Source: Lachnospiraceae bacterium (GTDB taxonomy: Bacteria; Bacillota; Clostridia; Lachnospirales; Lachnospiraceae). Taken from it: DNA of 50,857 nt. The DNA lies in assembly GCA_900770345.1 (NCBI GenBank), contig CAAGKF010000198.1, positions 1 to 50,857 of the forward strand, read 5' to 3'. Below are positions 41,632-50,532 of this stretch, one piece after another. Position 1 is the first letter of the stretch. Each line of letters starts with the position of its first letter. The notes under the pieces were generated by a model that was not told where the DNA came from, did no database searches, and saw only the letters and a list, made by a program, of their open reading frames with translations. Position numbers and translations under genes: made by a program.

Positions 41632-41640
41632 TGATATAAT
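41632..41640 (+). promoter_or_regulatory. Extended -10 of the choline-binding-repeat gene
   Basis: TGATATAAT is a perfect extended -10, 42 bp before the start codon; no convincing -35 is seen. Confidence 0.5.
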
Positions 41641-41682
41641 CTTCTCAAACTGATTTCCCGGAAAGAGTAAGGAGGATGAAAA

Positions 41683-42756
41683 ATGGGACGAAAAAGGTAC
41701 TGGGCAGCTTTGGCAGCGGCCGGCATGATCGGTGCCATGACATTGGGACAGGCCTTTACCGCTTATGCGGAGGACGGCTGGGCCAAGACAAATGACCATT
41801 GGACTTATATTTACAACGGACAGCCTCACACAGGCTGGCTTCAGACCAGTGACGGATGGTATTATATGGATCTGTCTACCGGTTATATGTGCAACGGGTT
41901 TAAACAGATTGACGGAAAATGGTATTTCTTCCGCCCCAACGGACTGATGGCTATCGGCTGGATCAATCCGGAGGACGGCAAGTGGTATTATATGCTGGAC
42001 GGTGTGATGGTCACCGGCTGGCTGCGTATCAATAAGGATGGAGCAAGTGACTATTATTTCATGCGCGGTGACGGAAGTATGGCTACCGGCTGGCGTGAGA
42101 TGGACGGTTCCTGGTATTATTTCCAGAGCAACGGCAAGTGCGTTGTCAATTCCTGGGCACAGATCAAGGACAGCTGGTATCTCTTCGGTACTGACGGAAA
42201 GATGATGACTGGCTGGGCCAAGGTAGATACGGATTACTATTATCTGAATACGGACGGCAGGCGTCTGACCGGCTGGCTCAGTGACAGCGAGGGCAACAAG
42301 TATTACATGGATATGAATGACGGCAAGATGTCTACCGGCTGGAAAGAGATTGACGGCGCCTGGTATTATTTCAACAGCAACGGCCATATGATGACCGGCT
42401 GGATCCAGGTAGACGGCAAATATTACTATCTGAATCCTGCGGACAACGGAAAGATGATCGCCGGCAGAACAGCAGCTATCAATGGTACGGAATATACCTT
42501 TGATGCCAGCGGTGTCTGCCAGAACGCCAGCGGCGTATCGGCTCAGACTCCCGGAACGGTTACTTCTTCCGGCAGCGGAGCTACAGGCGTGAACGGAGGA
42601 CCGGGTGTGGCCGGAAGCTCTTCCGGAACTTCCACCAGTGCTCCTTCCGGCAGTTCTGCAGTCAGTCCGTCATCTGACAATACGGTTTCTGACAGCCCTT
42701 CGGGAGGCAGCAGCTCCGGTTCTCTGGAACCGGGACGTACTGACGGACCAGGCTGA
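41683..42756 (+). CDS. Secreted choline-binding-repeat protein
   Basis: A 357-residue exported protein. A signal peptide (about 1-29, cleaved near AYAED) is followed by roughly ten tandem cell-wall-binding repeats of about 20 residues (residues 32-275), each of the form GW-x-DG-WYYF-x-NG-M-TGW. Repeats of this type bind choline on teichoic acids. A Ser/Gly/Thr-rich tail of about 80 residues with no repeats ends the protein. There is no enzymatic domain, so it may act as a wall-attached adhesin or scaffold. AAGGAGG precedes the start. It sits between a choline-activation fusion and a lysozyme with similar repeats. Confidence 0.88.
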   Translation: MGRKRYWAALAAAGMIGAMTLGQAFTAYAEDGWAKTNDHWTYIYNGQPHTGWLQTSDGWYYMDLSTGYMCNGFKQIDGKWYFFRPNGLMAIGWINPEDGKWYYMLDGVMVTGWLRINKDGASDYYFMRGDGSMATGWREMDGSWYYFQSNGKCVVNSWAQIKDSWYLFGTDGKMMTGWAKVDTDYYYLNTDGRRLTGWLSDSEGNKYYMDMNDGKMSTGWKEIDGAWYYFNSNGHMMTGWIQVDGKYYYLNPADNGKMIAGRTAAINGTEYTFDASGVCQNASGVSAQTPGTVTSSGSGATGVNGGPGVAGSSSGTSTSAPSGSSAVSPSSDNTVSDSPSGGSSSGSLEPGRTDGPG

Positions 42757-42811
42757 TAAGACAGTGAAATTCGGGTAAGGAGAGACTCGGAACGCAGATT
42801 TTTGAATACAG

Positions 42812-42853
42812 GGGGTGTTGCGTCAGAAGAGACTGACGCTGACATCCCCTTTT
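42812..42853 (+). terminator. Terminator after the choline-binding-repeat gene
   Basis: GGGGTGT-CGTCAG pairs with CTGACG-ACATCCCC around AAGAGA, followed by TTTTA. Strong G+C-rich stem. Confidence 0.8.
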
Positions 42854-42906
42854 ACAGTCTGGAAAGAACACATGGAAAGAAATACAGGCGAGGAGAATAA
42901 GGGGCT

Positions 42907-44583
42907 ATGAAGATAAACAGAAAAAAATGCGGAAAATGTGCGGCACACCGGATGCTTAAGAAATGCCGGATCCTGGCTCTGGCCGGTGTGATCGGAGCGG
43001 GTACTCTGTCTTCTTCCGTGGCAGCCTGGGCAGCGGGACCGGGGGACGGAGATTCCGTCTATACGTCAGAGGGAGGACCGGGAGCGGCAGGCGCCGCGGC
43101 TGCGGGAGCCGCAAGCCAGACCGGAAATACGGCAGGTCCGGGGGGGCCCGGGGCTGTCGGCAGTCAGACGGGACAGGACTCCGGCAGTTCCCAGAATCAG
43201 AACTCTCAGAGTCAGAGTTCCCAGGCTGCGGCGCAGACAGATCCCAACGCCTGGAAGAAAATAAACGGCGTTTACCGAATGTCAGATGGAACTGCCATTA
43301 ATAACGTGCTGAAAAGGGGGATTGACGTGTCCCGCTGGCAGGGAGATATCAACTGGAGTCAGGTGGCTGCGGATGATGTGTCCTTTGTAATGCTGGGAAC
43401 CAGGTCAAAAGGAGCGGTAGATCCTTATTTTCACACCAATATCCAGAAGGCCAGCGCGGCGGGTATTCAGGTAGGAGTATATATTTATTCTCTGGCAACT
43501 ACGGTTTCCATGGCAGAGGAGGAAGCGGATTTTGTGCTGGATCTGATCCACGACTATCCTGTATCCTATCCCGTGGCTTTTGATATGGAAGATTCCGCCC
43601 AGGGAGCATTATCAAAGGAGGAACTGGCTGCCATCGCAAATGCCTTCTGCAGAAAGATATCCGATGCCGGATATTATCCGATTATATATGCCAATGACAA
43701 CTGGCTGGCCAATAAGCTGGATATGAGTCTTATGAATTATCCGGTGTGGGTTGCAAGATATTCCGCCAGACCGGATTATGCCAATCCGGTTATGTGGCAG
43801 GCTACCAGTACCGGCTCGGTAAATGGTATCAGCGGCAATGTAGATATTGATTTTCAGTATAAGGATTTTTCCTCTGTCATCCCGGCGAATACCTGGAGGA
43901 CTGTAAAGGGACAGCGTTACTATTACAGCAATTATGCAAAGCTCAGAAACGGCTGGGCTCAGGATGGGGACAGCTGGTACTATATGGGCAGTGACGGACT
44001 TGCGTCGAAAGGATGGATTTTGGAGTCGGGAAAGCATTATTTTCTGGATGAGACCACAGGAAAAATGGTTACAGGCTGGCTGTCAGAGAATGGAAAATGG
44101 TATTATCTGGATGGTTCCGGAGCGCTGGCAACCGGATGGATCAATGATGGAGGCACCTGGTATTATTCCGATTCCCAGGGAATCATGCAGACCGGATGGC
44201 TGGATGAAGGCGGCAGCCGTTATTTCCTGAGAGGTTCCGGGGCTATGGCTACGGGATGGCGCCAGATGGACGGAGCCTGGTACTATTTTGAGGGTTCCGG
44301 CTCCATGGCAAGGGGTATGATCCAGGTAAACGGTGTATCCTATTATCTGGATCCGGCCACCGGAAAAATGGCAGCTGATACTCAGGTGACAGTGGACGGC
44401 ACGGTCTATGTGGCTGATGGAAGCGGAGCCCTTTCACTTTCGGTTCAGGAGACAGGCACAGCAGACGGTGAGAGTCAGACAGCAGTTCCGGCCGGTCCCG
44501 GGATGAGCAGCCAGACGGCAGTTCAGAGCGGTCCCGGAGAGAGCGGTCAGGCGGCAGGCGTGTTGATCGTACCGGTACAGTAA
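42907..44583 (+). CDS. GH25 lysozyme with choline-binding repeats
   Basis: A 558-residue secreted muramidase. A signal peptide (about 1-42, ending near AWAAG) precedes a Gly/Ser/Gln-rich linker (45-115). The GH25 catalytic domain (about 135-325) starts at GIDVSRWQGDINW and includes the catalytic acid pair in VAFDMED and VDIDFQ. About seven cell-wall-binding repeats (330-500) follow, then a Gly/Ser/Gln tail. It cleaves the N-acetylmuramic acid bond of peptidoglycan and should be held on the wall by choline, like pneumococcal and phage lysozymes. No phage genes are nearby, so it is a cellular hydrolase. Confidence 0.93.
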   Translation: MKINRKKCGKCAAHRMLKKCRILALAGVIGAGTLSSSVAAWAAGPGDGDSVYTSEGGPGAAGAAAAGAASQTGNTAGPGGPGAVGSQTGQDSGSSQNQNSQSQSSQAAAQTDPNAWKKINGVYRMSDGTAINNVLKRGIDVSRWQGDINWSQVAADDVSFVMLGTRSKGAVDPYFHTNIQKASAAGIQVGVYIYSLATTVSMAEEEADFVLDLIHDYPVSYPVAFDMEDSAQGALSKEELAAIANAFCRKISDAGYYPIIYANDNWLANKLDMSLMNYPVWVARYSARPDYANPVMWQATSTGSVNGISGNVDIDFQYKDFSSVIPANTWRTVKGQRYYYSNYAKLRNGWAQDGDSWYYMGSDGLASKGWILESGKHYFLDETTGKMVTGWLSENGKWYYLDGSGALATGWINDGGTWYYSDSQGIMQTGWLDEGGSRYFLRGSGAMATGWRQMDGAWYYFEGSGSMARGMIQVNGVSYYLDPATGKMAADTQVTVDGTVYVADGSGALSLSVQETGTADGESQTAVPAGPGMSSQTAVQSGPGESGQAAGVLIVPVQ

Positions 44584-44597
44584 TTAACAGAAAGCAC

Positions 44598-44635
44598 AGC
44601 GCGGAAATGAGGAAGCTTATTTCTGCGCTTTTTTT
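44598..44635 (+). terminator. Terminator of the lysozyme gene
   Basis: AGCGCGGAAAT and ATTTCTGCGCT form an 11-bp stem with one G-U and a 10-nt loop, followed by seven T. Confidence 0.88.
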
Positions 44636-44696
44636 GAAAACAGAATTTTCCTCACCGGTCCGCTCATATACTAATCAGTAGAACAGGGAGAGATGA

Positions 44697-45443
44697 GTGG
44701 GACATGGTATGAAGCTGAGGAATAAAGTAAAACTGTTTGCGGCAGTCTGCATAGCTGATGTCTGTCTGTTTGCCGGGCTTGTCCGAATTGCGGAAAGGCC
44801 GGCGGCTGTGTCGGCTTATACTCGTGATCATACGGCTGTTTCCCTGCGGTTTTCTTCCGATGAAGAGGAACTTCCGAACGGCGCGGATATGAAGTTTGTG
44901 GCGCTTACGTTTGATGACGGACCTGACAGGGAATGTACAGTCCGGCTTCTGGATGGCCTGCGGGAAAGAGGGGTCCACGTCACTTTTTTCCTCATGGGCG
45001 AGAATATCGAAGGCAATGAGGACGTGGTAAAGCGTATGAGCGACGAGGGACATCTGATCGGAAACCACAGCTATAAGCATGTACAGCTGACAAAGGCGGG
45101 AGTGGATCAGGTGTGTCAGGCAGTAGAACGTACCAGCTCTATCATTGAAGAAATTACCGGGGAACGCCCCCGGTATTTGCGTCCTCCTTACGGGGACTGG
45201 AATGAGGATCTGGAGTGCCGGATGGATATGGAAACCGTGCTGTGGTCTGTGGATTCCCTGGACTGGAAGCTGCGCAGCCGGGAGAAGATCGTCCGCCGGG
45301 TATTGAAAGATGTGGAAGATGGGGATATTATATTAATGCACGATATTTTCCCTTCTTCAGTGACGGCTGCTCTGGATATTGTGGATCGGCTCAGGGAGCA
45401 GGGATATACTTTTGTGACAGTGGATGAACTTCTGATCGATTAG
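44697..45443 (+). CDS. Polysaccharide deacetylase (NodB family)
   Basis: A 248-residue protein with an N-terminal hydrophobic anchor (about 8-26) and a NodB homology domain (about 60-245). Motifs are in order: TFDDGP (catalytic base and metal Asp), HSYKH (metal His pair), RPPYGDWN, a later DSLDW, and LMHDI. It probably removes N-acetyl groups from peptidoglycan or another wall glycan, which can reduce lysozyme sensitivity and would suit its place next to a GH25 lysozyme. The reported start is GTG behind AGGGAGAG; ATG at 44709 is an alternative. Confidence 0.9.
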   Translation: MGHGMKLRNKVKLFAAVCIADVCLFAGLVRIAERPAAVSAYTRDHTAVSLRFSSDEEELPNGADMKFVALTFDDGPDRECTVRLLDGLRERGVHVTFFLMGENIEGNEDVVKRMSDEGHLIGNHSYKHVQLTKAGVDQVCQAVERTSSIIEEITGERPRYLRPPYGDWNEDLECRMDMETVLWSVDSLDWKLRSREKIVRRVLKDVEDGDIILMHDIFPSSVTAALDIVDRLREQGYTFVTVDELLID

Positions 45444-45466
45444 CGGGAAGAAGGAAAGGATACGGA

Positions 45467-46786
45467 ATGGATTTATTTGATTATATGAGAGAAAATACAC
45501 TGGAAAAGGAATCTCCCCTGGCTTCCAGACTTCGCCCCAGAACGTTGGATGAAGTGGTGGGACAGAAGCATATTATCGGACGTGATAAGCTGCTTTACCG
45601 GGCGATCAAGGCAGATAAGCTGGGCTCTGTTATCTTTTACGGACCGCCGGGAACGGGAAAAACAACGCTGGCGAAGGTTATTGCAAATACCACAAGCGCT
45701 GATTTTAAGCAGATCAATGCTACGGCGGCGGGAAAAAAGGATATGGAAGAAGTGGTAAATGCGGCAAAGAGCAGCATGGGGATGTACGGCAGAAAGACGA
45801 TCCTGTTTGTGGATGAGATTCACCGCTTCAATAAAGGTCAGCAGGATTATCTGCTGCCCTTTGTGGAGGATGGAACGCTGATCCTTATCGGAGCGACTAC
45901 GGAAAATCCCTATTTTGAGGTGAACGGAGCTCTTATTTCCCGGTCCAGGATTTTTGAGTTAAAGCCTCTGGATAGAGAGGACATCCTGGAACTGATACAC
46001 CGGGCGGTGAATGACAAAGAACGGGGAATGGGCGCATACGATGCGGCGATCGATGAGGATGCGGCTCTTTTCCTGGCGGATACGGCCAACGGGGATGCCA
46101 GGGCAGCTCTCAATGCGGTAGAGCTGGGTGTGCTGACCACAGAGAGGGGACAGGATGGGATTATCCATATTGACCTGGCTGTGGCACAGGAATGTATTCA
46201 GAAGCGGGTTGTCCGTTATGATAAGAATGGAGATAACCATTATGATACAGTCTCCGCTTTTATCAAAAGCATGCGTGGCTCCGATCCCGATGCGGCAGTA
46301 TATTATCTTGCCCGAATGCTCTATGCAGGTGAGGATATCAAATTTATCGCAAGAAGGATCATGATCTGTGCTGCGGAAGATGTGGGAAACGCGGATCCTC
46401 AGGCGCTGACTGTGGCGGTGAGCGCGGCTCAGGCAGTGGAGCGCATCGGCCTTCCGGAGGCACAGATCATTCTGTCCCAGGCGGTGACTTATGTGGCTTC
46501 CGCCCCCAAGAGCAATGCGGCCTGTATGGCAGTGTTTAAGGCCATGGAAGAGGTGCGCACCGGACGCACCATGCCGGTTCCCGTTCATCTCCAGGACAAG
46601 CACTATAAAGGAGCGGAAAAACTGGGGCACGGGGCAGGCTACAAATATGCTCATGATTATCCGAAGCACTACGTGAAGCAGCAGTATCTGCCGGATGGTC
46701 TGGAGGGCAGAGTATTCTATGAGCCCTCAGACAATGGTTATGAAAGGCAGATACGGGAACATATGGAGTGGCTGAAGGGGGAATGA
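45467..46786 (+). CDS. rarA: Replication-associated recombination ATPase RarA (MgsA)
   Basis: A 439-residue AAA+ protein of the RarA/MgsA/WRNIP1 family acting at stalled replication forks. It opens with the family motif SPLASRLRPRTLDEVVGQ. Walker A is GPPGTGKTT, Walker B with Glu is ILFVDEIHRF, and sensor 1 lies in GATTENPYFEV. The C-terminal tetramerisation part includes KGAEKLGHGAGYKYAHDYP. Length is normal. It lies 23 bp after the deacetylase gene, with AAGGAAAGG upstream; the deacetylase shares no pathway with it. Confidence 0.95.
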   Translation: MDLFDYMRENTLEKESPLASRLRPRTLDEVVGQKHIIGRDKLLYRAIKADKLGSVIFYGPPGTGKTTLAKVIANTTSADFKQINATAAGKKDMEEVVNAAKSSMGMYGRKTILFVDEIHRFNKGQQDYLLPFVEDGTLILIGATTENPYFEVNGALISRSRIFELKPLDREDILELIHRAVNDKERGMGAYDAAIDEDAALFLADTANGDARAALNAVELGVLTTERGQDGIIHIDLAVAQECIQKRVVRYDKNGDNHYDTVSAFIKSMRGSDPDAAVYYLARMLYAGEDIKFIARRIMICAAEDVGNADPQALTVAVSAAQAVERIGLPEAQIILSQAVTYVASAPKSNAACMAVFKAMEEVRTGRTMPVPVHLQDKHYKGAEKLGHGAGYKYAHDYPKHYVKQQYLPDGLEGRVFYEPSDNGYERQIREHMEWLKGE

Positions 46787-47115
46787 TTATTGCCGCCGCA
46801 GCTGTAATATCAGCTGCGGTATATAGGAGGTATACGTTCTCCTGAAATTCCTCTTTACTTTTTTCTGAATACGAGTATATAATAAATCTGTACATGGATT
46901 GGCCAGCAGCCTTCTTTTTGCTGCCGGCAGTCTGTCAGTTTCTGGAATTTCCTGAATCTGGAATAAACCCCGAATTTAAATAGACAACGGATAAAAGAAA
47001 ATAAGGACTGTTAAGGATGAGAGTGTTTGGTTCGAAACAGTTGCAGTAAATAAATGAATTTCAGGGAGTCGTTTTGAGGAAGTGCGGCATCCTGCAGTAT
47101 AAAAGGAGAACATTT
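46787..47115 (+). promoter_or_regulatory. Long leader region upstream of rho
   Basis: This 329-bp gap has no gene. It holds a perfect hairpin CCGCAGCTG-TAATAT-CAGCTGCGG (46796-46819, no T run), a candidate promoter TTTACT-18-TATAAT (46854-46883), and a second hairpin GCCAGCAGC/GCTGCCGGC (46902-46928, one mismatch). The RNA from the promoter would carry about 225 nt of leader before rho, room for Rho-dependent self-control as known for rho genes elsewhere. AAAGGAGAA precedes the start codon. Confidence 0.45.
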
Positions 47116-49044
47116 ATGCGTGAACGATTACAGACCCTGCCCCTTGCTGAGTTAAAAGAGCTGGCGAAGGCTCAGGGCATGAAGGGCATCAGTGCAATGA
47201 GAAAGGCGGAGCTGATCGAACTGCTGTGCCGGCAGGCGGAGAAGAAGCCGGAAGTAAAGCCGACGGAGATCAGGCAGTCTGAAATAAAGCAGCCGGAAAT
47301 GAGGCAGTCAGAGGGAAGACAGCCGGAGACGAGACAGCCAGAAGCAAGGCAGCCGGAGATGAGACAGCAGTCCGAGATGAGAGAGCCCAGGACGGAAAGA
47401 TCGGACCAGCCGTATACACGTCAGGACAACCGCGGCGGTGATACGAGACGGCCCCAGAGATCCTATGACAGATATGGTCAGCCGCGGAATAATTACAGCA
47501 GATCTTACGGAAATCAAAATAGTTACGGCGGAAACAGCGGCGGCTACAGCAGCGGAAATTACGGCGGCAGCAATTATAATAATTACAATAACGGCAATAA
47601 CAATAATAACAGCGGCGGCAGCGGATACGGCAGCGGGAACTACAGCGGCGGCTATAATAACAGTTACGGCAATAATAACGGCAGCAGCAGTAACGGCGGT
47701 TACAGCAATAACAGCTATAACAATAACAGCAATAACGGAGGCAGTGCCGCCGGCAGCGGAAACACCGCCGGCAGCGGCAGCAGTCCTGCAAATGCTGTCG
47801 CCGGTTCTTACGGAACTTCCGGGACTTCGTCAGAGACTGCCGAGCGTCCTGTAAGATCCGAAGCGAAAAATGATGCCATGGGTCTTACAAGTCAGGACCT
47901 GGCAGAACTGGACAGCGGTATTGAAGCAAACGGAATTCTGGAGGTTATGCCAGATGGATTCGGCTTCATCCGATGTGAGAATTTCCTTCCGGGTGACAAT
48001 GATGTTTATGTGGCTCCGTCTCAGATCCGCCGGTTTAATCTGAAAACAGGTGATATCATTGCGGGAAACCGCAGGGTAAAGGCTGCGACGGAAAAATTTG
48101 CGGCCCTTCTGTATATTAAGACGGTAAACGGATATCCTTTAAGCTCTACGGAGACAAGACCGAATTTTGAGGATCTGACGCCCATTTTCCCAAATCAGCG
48201 TCTTCACATGGAAAGTCCCAGAGAAAGTACTTCTGTTTCCATGCGCATTCTGGATCTCCTGGCTCCTATCGGAAAGGGGCAGAGAGGTATGATCGTATCA
48301 CCGCCCAAGGCTGGAAAAACTACTCTGTTAAAGCAGGTGGCAAAGGCCATCACTACCAATCATCCGGAGATGCATCTGATGATCCTTCTGATTGATGAAC
48401 GTCCGGAGGAGGTTACGGATATCAGAGAGGCTATTGCAGGGCCGAACGTGGAAGTCATTTATTCTACCTTTGATGAACTCCCGGATCGCCACAAGAGAGT
48501 ATCTGAAATGGTGATTGAACGGGCAAAGCGCCTGGTGGAGCATGGACGTGACGTGATTATCCTGCTGGACAGCATTACACGTCTGGCAAGAGCCTACAAT
48601 CTGACGGTGGCTCCCAGCGGCCGTACGCTTTCAGGCGGCCTCGATCCGGCGGCTCTCCATATGCCCAAGCGTTTCTTCGGCGCGGCCCGGAATATGCGGG
48701 AGGGAGGCAGCCTGACCATTCTTGCCACAGCTTTAGTAGATACGGGAAGCCGTATGGATGATGTGGTTTATGAGGAATTTAAGGGAACCGGCAACATGGA
48801 GCTGGTTCTGGACCGGAAGCTTTCAGAAAAGCGTATTTTCCCGGCGATTGATATCCTGAAATCAGGAACAAGAAGAGATGATCTGCTTCTGACAAAAGAG
48901 GAGGCAGAGGCTGTGGAGATCATTCATAAAAACACCAATTCCCTGAAACCGGAGGAAGCGGTAGAGCGGATACTGGATACCTTTGCCAGGAGCCGCAGTA
49001 ACCGTGAGGTTGTGGAAATAGTCAGGAAATGGAGACCTTACTAG
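47116..49044 (+). CDS. rho: Transcription termination factor Rho with large disordered N-terminal insert
   Basis: A 642-residue hexameric RNA helicase, versus about 420 in E. coli. Residues 1-42 are a Rho N-terminal helical domain (LAELKELAKAQG). Residues 43-258 are an insert: first a repeat of RQPE-like pentapeptides (53-86), then an Arg-rich stretch, then about 105 residues made almost only of Asn, Gly, Ser and Tyr (117-222). The RNA-binding cold-shock fold (GILEVMPDGFGFIR) and RecA-like motor follow, with PPKAGKTT, LLIDERPEE and GGLDPAALHMPKRFFGAARN. An upstream ATG would add 14 residues, but AAAGGAGAA fixes 47116. A comparable Asn-rich insert in Clostridium botulinum Rho is known to form a prion. 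Confidence 0.95.
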   Translation: MRERLQTLPLAELKELAKAQGMKGISAMRKAELIELLCRQAEKKPEVKPTEIRQSEIKQPEMRQSEGRQPETRQPEARQPEMRQQSEMREPRTERSDQPYTRQDNRGGDTRRPQRSYDRYGQPRNNYSRSYGNQNSYGGNSGGYSSGNYGGSNYNNYNNGNNNNNSGGSGYGSGNYSGGYNNSYGNNNGSSSNGGYSNNSYNNNSNNGGSAAGSGNTAGSGSSPANAVAGSYGTSGTSSETAERPVRSEAKNDAMGLTSQDLAELDSGIEANGILEVMPDGFGFIRCENFLPGDNDVYVAPSQIRRFNLKTGDIIAGNRRVKAATEKFAALLYIKTVNGYPLSSTETRPNFEDLTPIFPNQRLHMESPRESTSVSMRILDLLAPIGKGQRGMIVSPPKAGKTTLLKQVAKAITTNHPEMHLMILLIDERPEEVTDIREAIAGPNVEVIYSTFDELPDRHKRVSEMVIERAKRLVEHGRDVIILLDSITRLARAYNLTVAPSGRTLSGGLDPAALHMPKRFFGAARNMREGGSLTILATALVDTGSRMDDVVYEEFKGTGNMELVLDRKLSEKRIFPAIDILKSGTRRDDLLLTKEEAEAVEIIHKNTNSLKPEEAVERILDTFARSRSNREVVEIVRKWRPY

Positions 49045-49151
49045 AGATTTTCTCGGGTTCTTTGTACAAAAAATACGGAAACTCAGGTAAAAAAATATTT
49101 ACTTTTGGAAAAAGAACTGCTATTATGGATATGTAAGTTGACAGGTAAATG

Positions 49152-49181
49152 AAAGCGTTGTTTGAAGAACAACGCTTTTTT
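49152..49181 (+). terminator. Terminator after rho
   Basis: AAAGCGTTGTT pairs perfectly with AACAACGCTTT around a 5-nt loop, followed by more T. It lies 107 bp after the rho stop and 52 bp before the CoA-transferase start. Confidence 0.88.
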
Positions 49182-49191
49182 ACAGACCAAC

Positions 49192-49209
49192 TTGTATACT
49201 AGAATACAA
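49192..49209 (+). promoter_or_regulatory. GntR/FadR-type palindrome before the CoA-transferase gene
   Basis: TTGTATACTAGAATACAA is an inverted repeat with 6-bp arms and a 6-bp centre. The TTGTATAC half resembles operators of FCD-type GntR regulators. It sits just before the ribosome site, a likely repressor position. No GntR gene is in the window. Confidence 0.5.
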
Positions 49210-49232
49210 ATGGGATGAAGGGAGAGAAAAGT

Positions 49233-50471
49233 ATGAGCAAACCGCTGGAAGGTGTCAGAGTAGTAGAGCTTGCTACTTTTATTGCAGCAGCCTCTGCAGG
49301 AAGATTTATGGCGGATCTGGGAGCAGATGTAATTAAGATTGAATCTGCAAAGGGTGACCCGCTGAGACACACAGCCCCCTCTGAAGGAAGACCGTTGGAT
49401 ATGTATGAAAATACTACTTGGGATCTGGAAAATGGAAATAAGCGCTGTATTTCTCTGAATATGAAGGATCCCTCCGGCAAAGAGGCATTTTTTAAGCTTT
49501 TGGATACGGCAGATGTAATGATCACCAACTGGAGAGTACAGGCACTTGAAAGAGCCGGTCTTGACTATGAAACTCTGAAGGTAAAGTATCCGAAGCTTGT
49601 ATATGCGATCTGTACCGGTTATGGTGAGTATGGTCCGGATAAAGATCTTCCGGGATTTGACTTTACTGCATTTTTCGCAAGAGGCGGTTACTTTGATTCT
49701 CTTCGCCAGAAGGGCACCGTTCCCTTTAACGGTGTTCCCGGTCTGGGCGATCATAACGTAGGTATGAATCTGGCAGCGGGAATTCTTGCGGCCCTGTATC
49801 AGGCAAAGATAAAGGGCGTTGGGGAAAAGGTGGAGACCTCTCTGTTTGAGAGCGCGATCTACAATATGGGTATGATGGTTCAGTCCTCCAACTATGAAGG
49901 TATCGCACAGCAGTATCCTATTGATGTCAGATTCAACGCAAATCCGCTTACAGCAGCCTGGAAGACCGGTGACGGCCGCTTTATTCAGACATGTACGCCG
50001 GATTACAATACATATTATAAGAAATTCATGGCAGCCATCGGAAGAGAGGACCTGGTTGACAATGAGAATTATTTCCCGATTCTTACCTGCCAGGCGAAAG
50101 GTCTGGGACCTGAGGTTTACGATATTGTAATGGAACAGTTCCGGAAAAAGACATTGGAAGAATGGAGACCGATTCTGAAGGAGGCGGATATTCCCTATGC
50201 TCTGTGTCAGAACTGGATCGAGATCAGAAATGATAAGCAGGCGGAAGCAAATAACTGCTTTTACGATATGAAATATTCTAACGGAAACACCAGAAGACTG
50301 GTACGTCTTCCTGTAAAGTTTGAGGAAATGGGTGTTCCGGAGTACAAGGCAGGTCCTTTGATCGGTGAGCAGGGCCCGGATATCCTGAAGGAGCTGGGAT
50401 ATGATGATGTGCAGATTAAGGAAATGCAGGAGAAGGGAATTCTCTTTGTATGGAAAGATGAGCGCGGATAA
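49233..50471 (+). CDS. Class III CoA-transferase, FldA/HadA-like (2-hydroxyacid CoA-transferase)
   Basis: A 412-residue CaiB/BaiF-family enzyme moving CoA between carboxylic acids. Catalytic Asp is D173 in PGLGDHNVGMN. Segments such as GDPLRHTAPSEGRPL, ENTTWDLENGNK and PDKDLPGFDFTAFFARGG closely resemble FldA/HadA, which activate aryl-lactates or 2-hydroxyisocaproate during reductive amino-acid (Stickland) fermentation. The acyl-CoA dehydrogenase gene 61 bp downstream fits that pathway; the dehydratase subunits are not visible and may lie beyond the window. An ATG 18 bp upstream is less likely, since GGGAGAG precedes 49233. Other acyl substrates are possible. Confidence 0.87.
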   Translation: MSKPLEGVRVVELATFIAAASAGRFMADLGADVIKIESAKGDPLRHTAPSEGRPLDMYENTTWDLENGNKRCISLNMKDPSGKEAFFKLLDTADVMITNWRVQALERAGLDYETLKVKYPKLVYAICTGYGEYGPDKDLPGFDFTAFFARGGYFDSLRQKGTVPFNGVPGLGDHNVGMNLAAGILAALYQAKIKGVGEKVETSLFESAIYNMGMMVQSSNYEGIAQQYPIDVRFNANPLTAAWKTGDGRFIQTCTPDYNTYYKKFMAAIGREDLVDNENYFPILTCQAKGLGPEVYDIVMEQFRKKTLEEWRPILKEADIPYALCQNWIEIRNDKQAEANNCFYDMKYSNGNTRRLVRLPVKFEEMGVPEYKAGPLIGEQGPDILKELGYDDVQIKEMQEKGILFVWKDERG

Positions 50472-50532
50472 TAAGCGCCGCTTAAGGATAAAAACTCAAA
50501 ATGATCAATAAATAGTAGGAGGAAACAACGAG

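Noticed and set aside
41780..44400. CRISPR-like or satellite repeats
   Set aside because: The periodicity is that of about 20-residue choline-binding protein repeats, imperfect and in frame, without spacers.
42907..44583. Phage endolysin remnant
   Set aside because: The lysozyme has a signal peptide and own terminator, and no holin, tail or integrase genes are nearby.
47270..47791. Cys/Arg/Tyr-rich open frame antisense to the rho insert
   Set aside because: It is the complement of Asn/Gly/Ser codon repeats and would be a spurious low-complexity protein.
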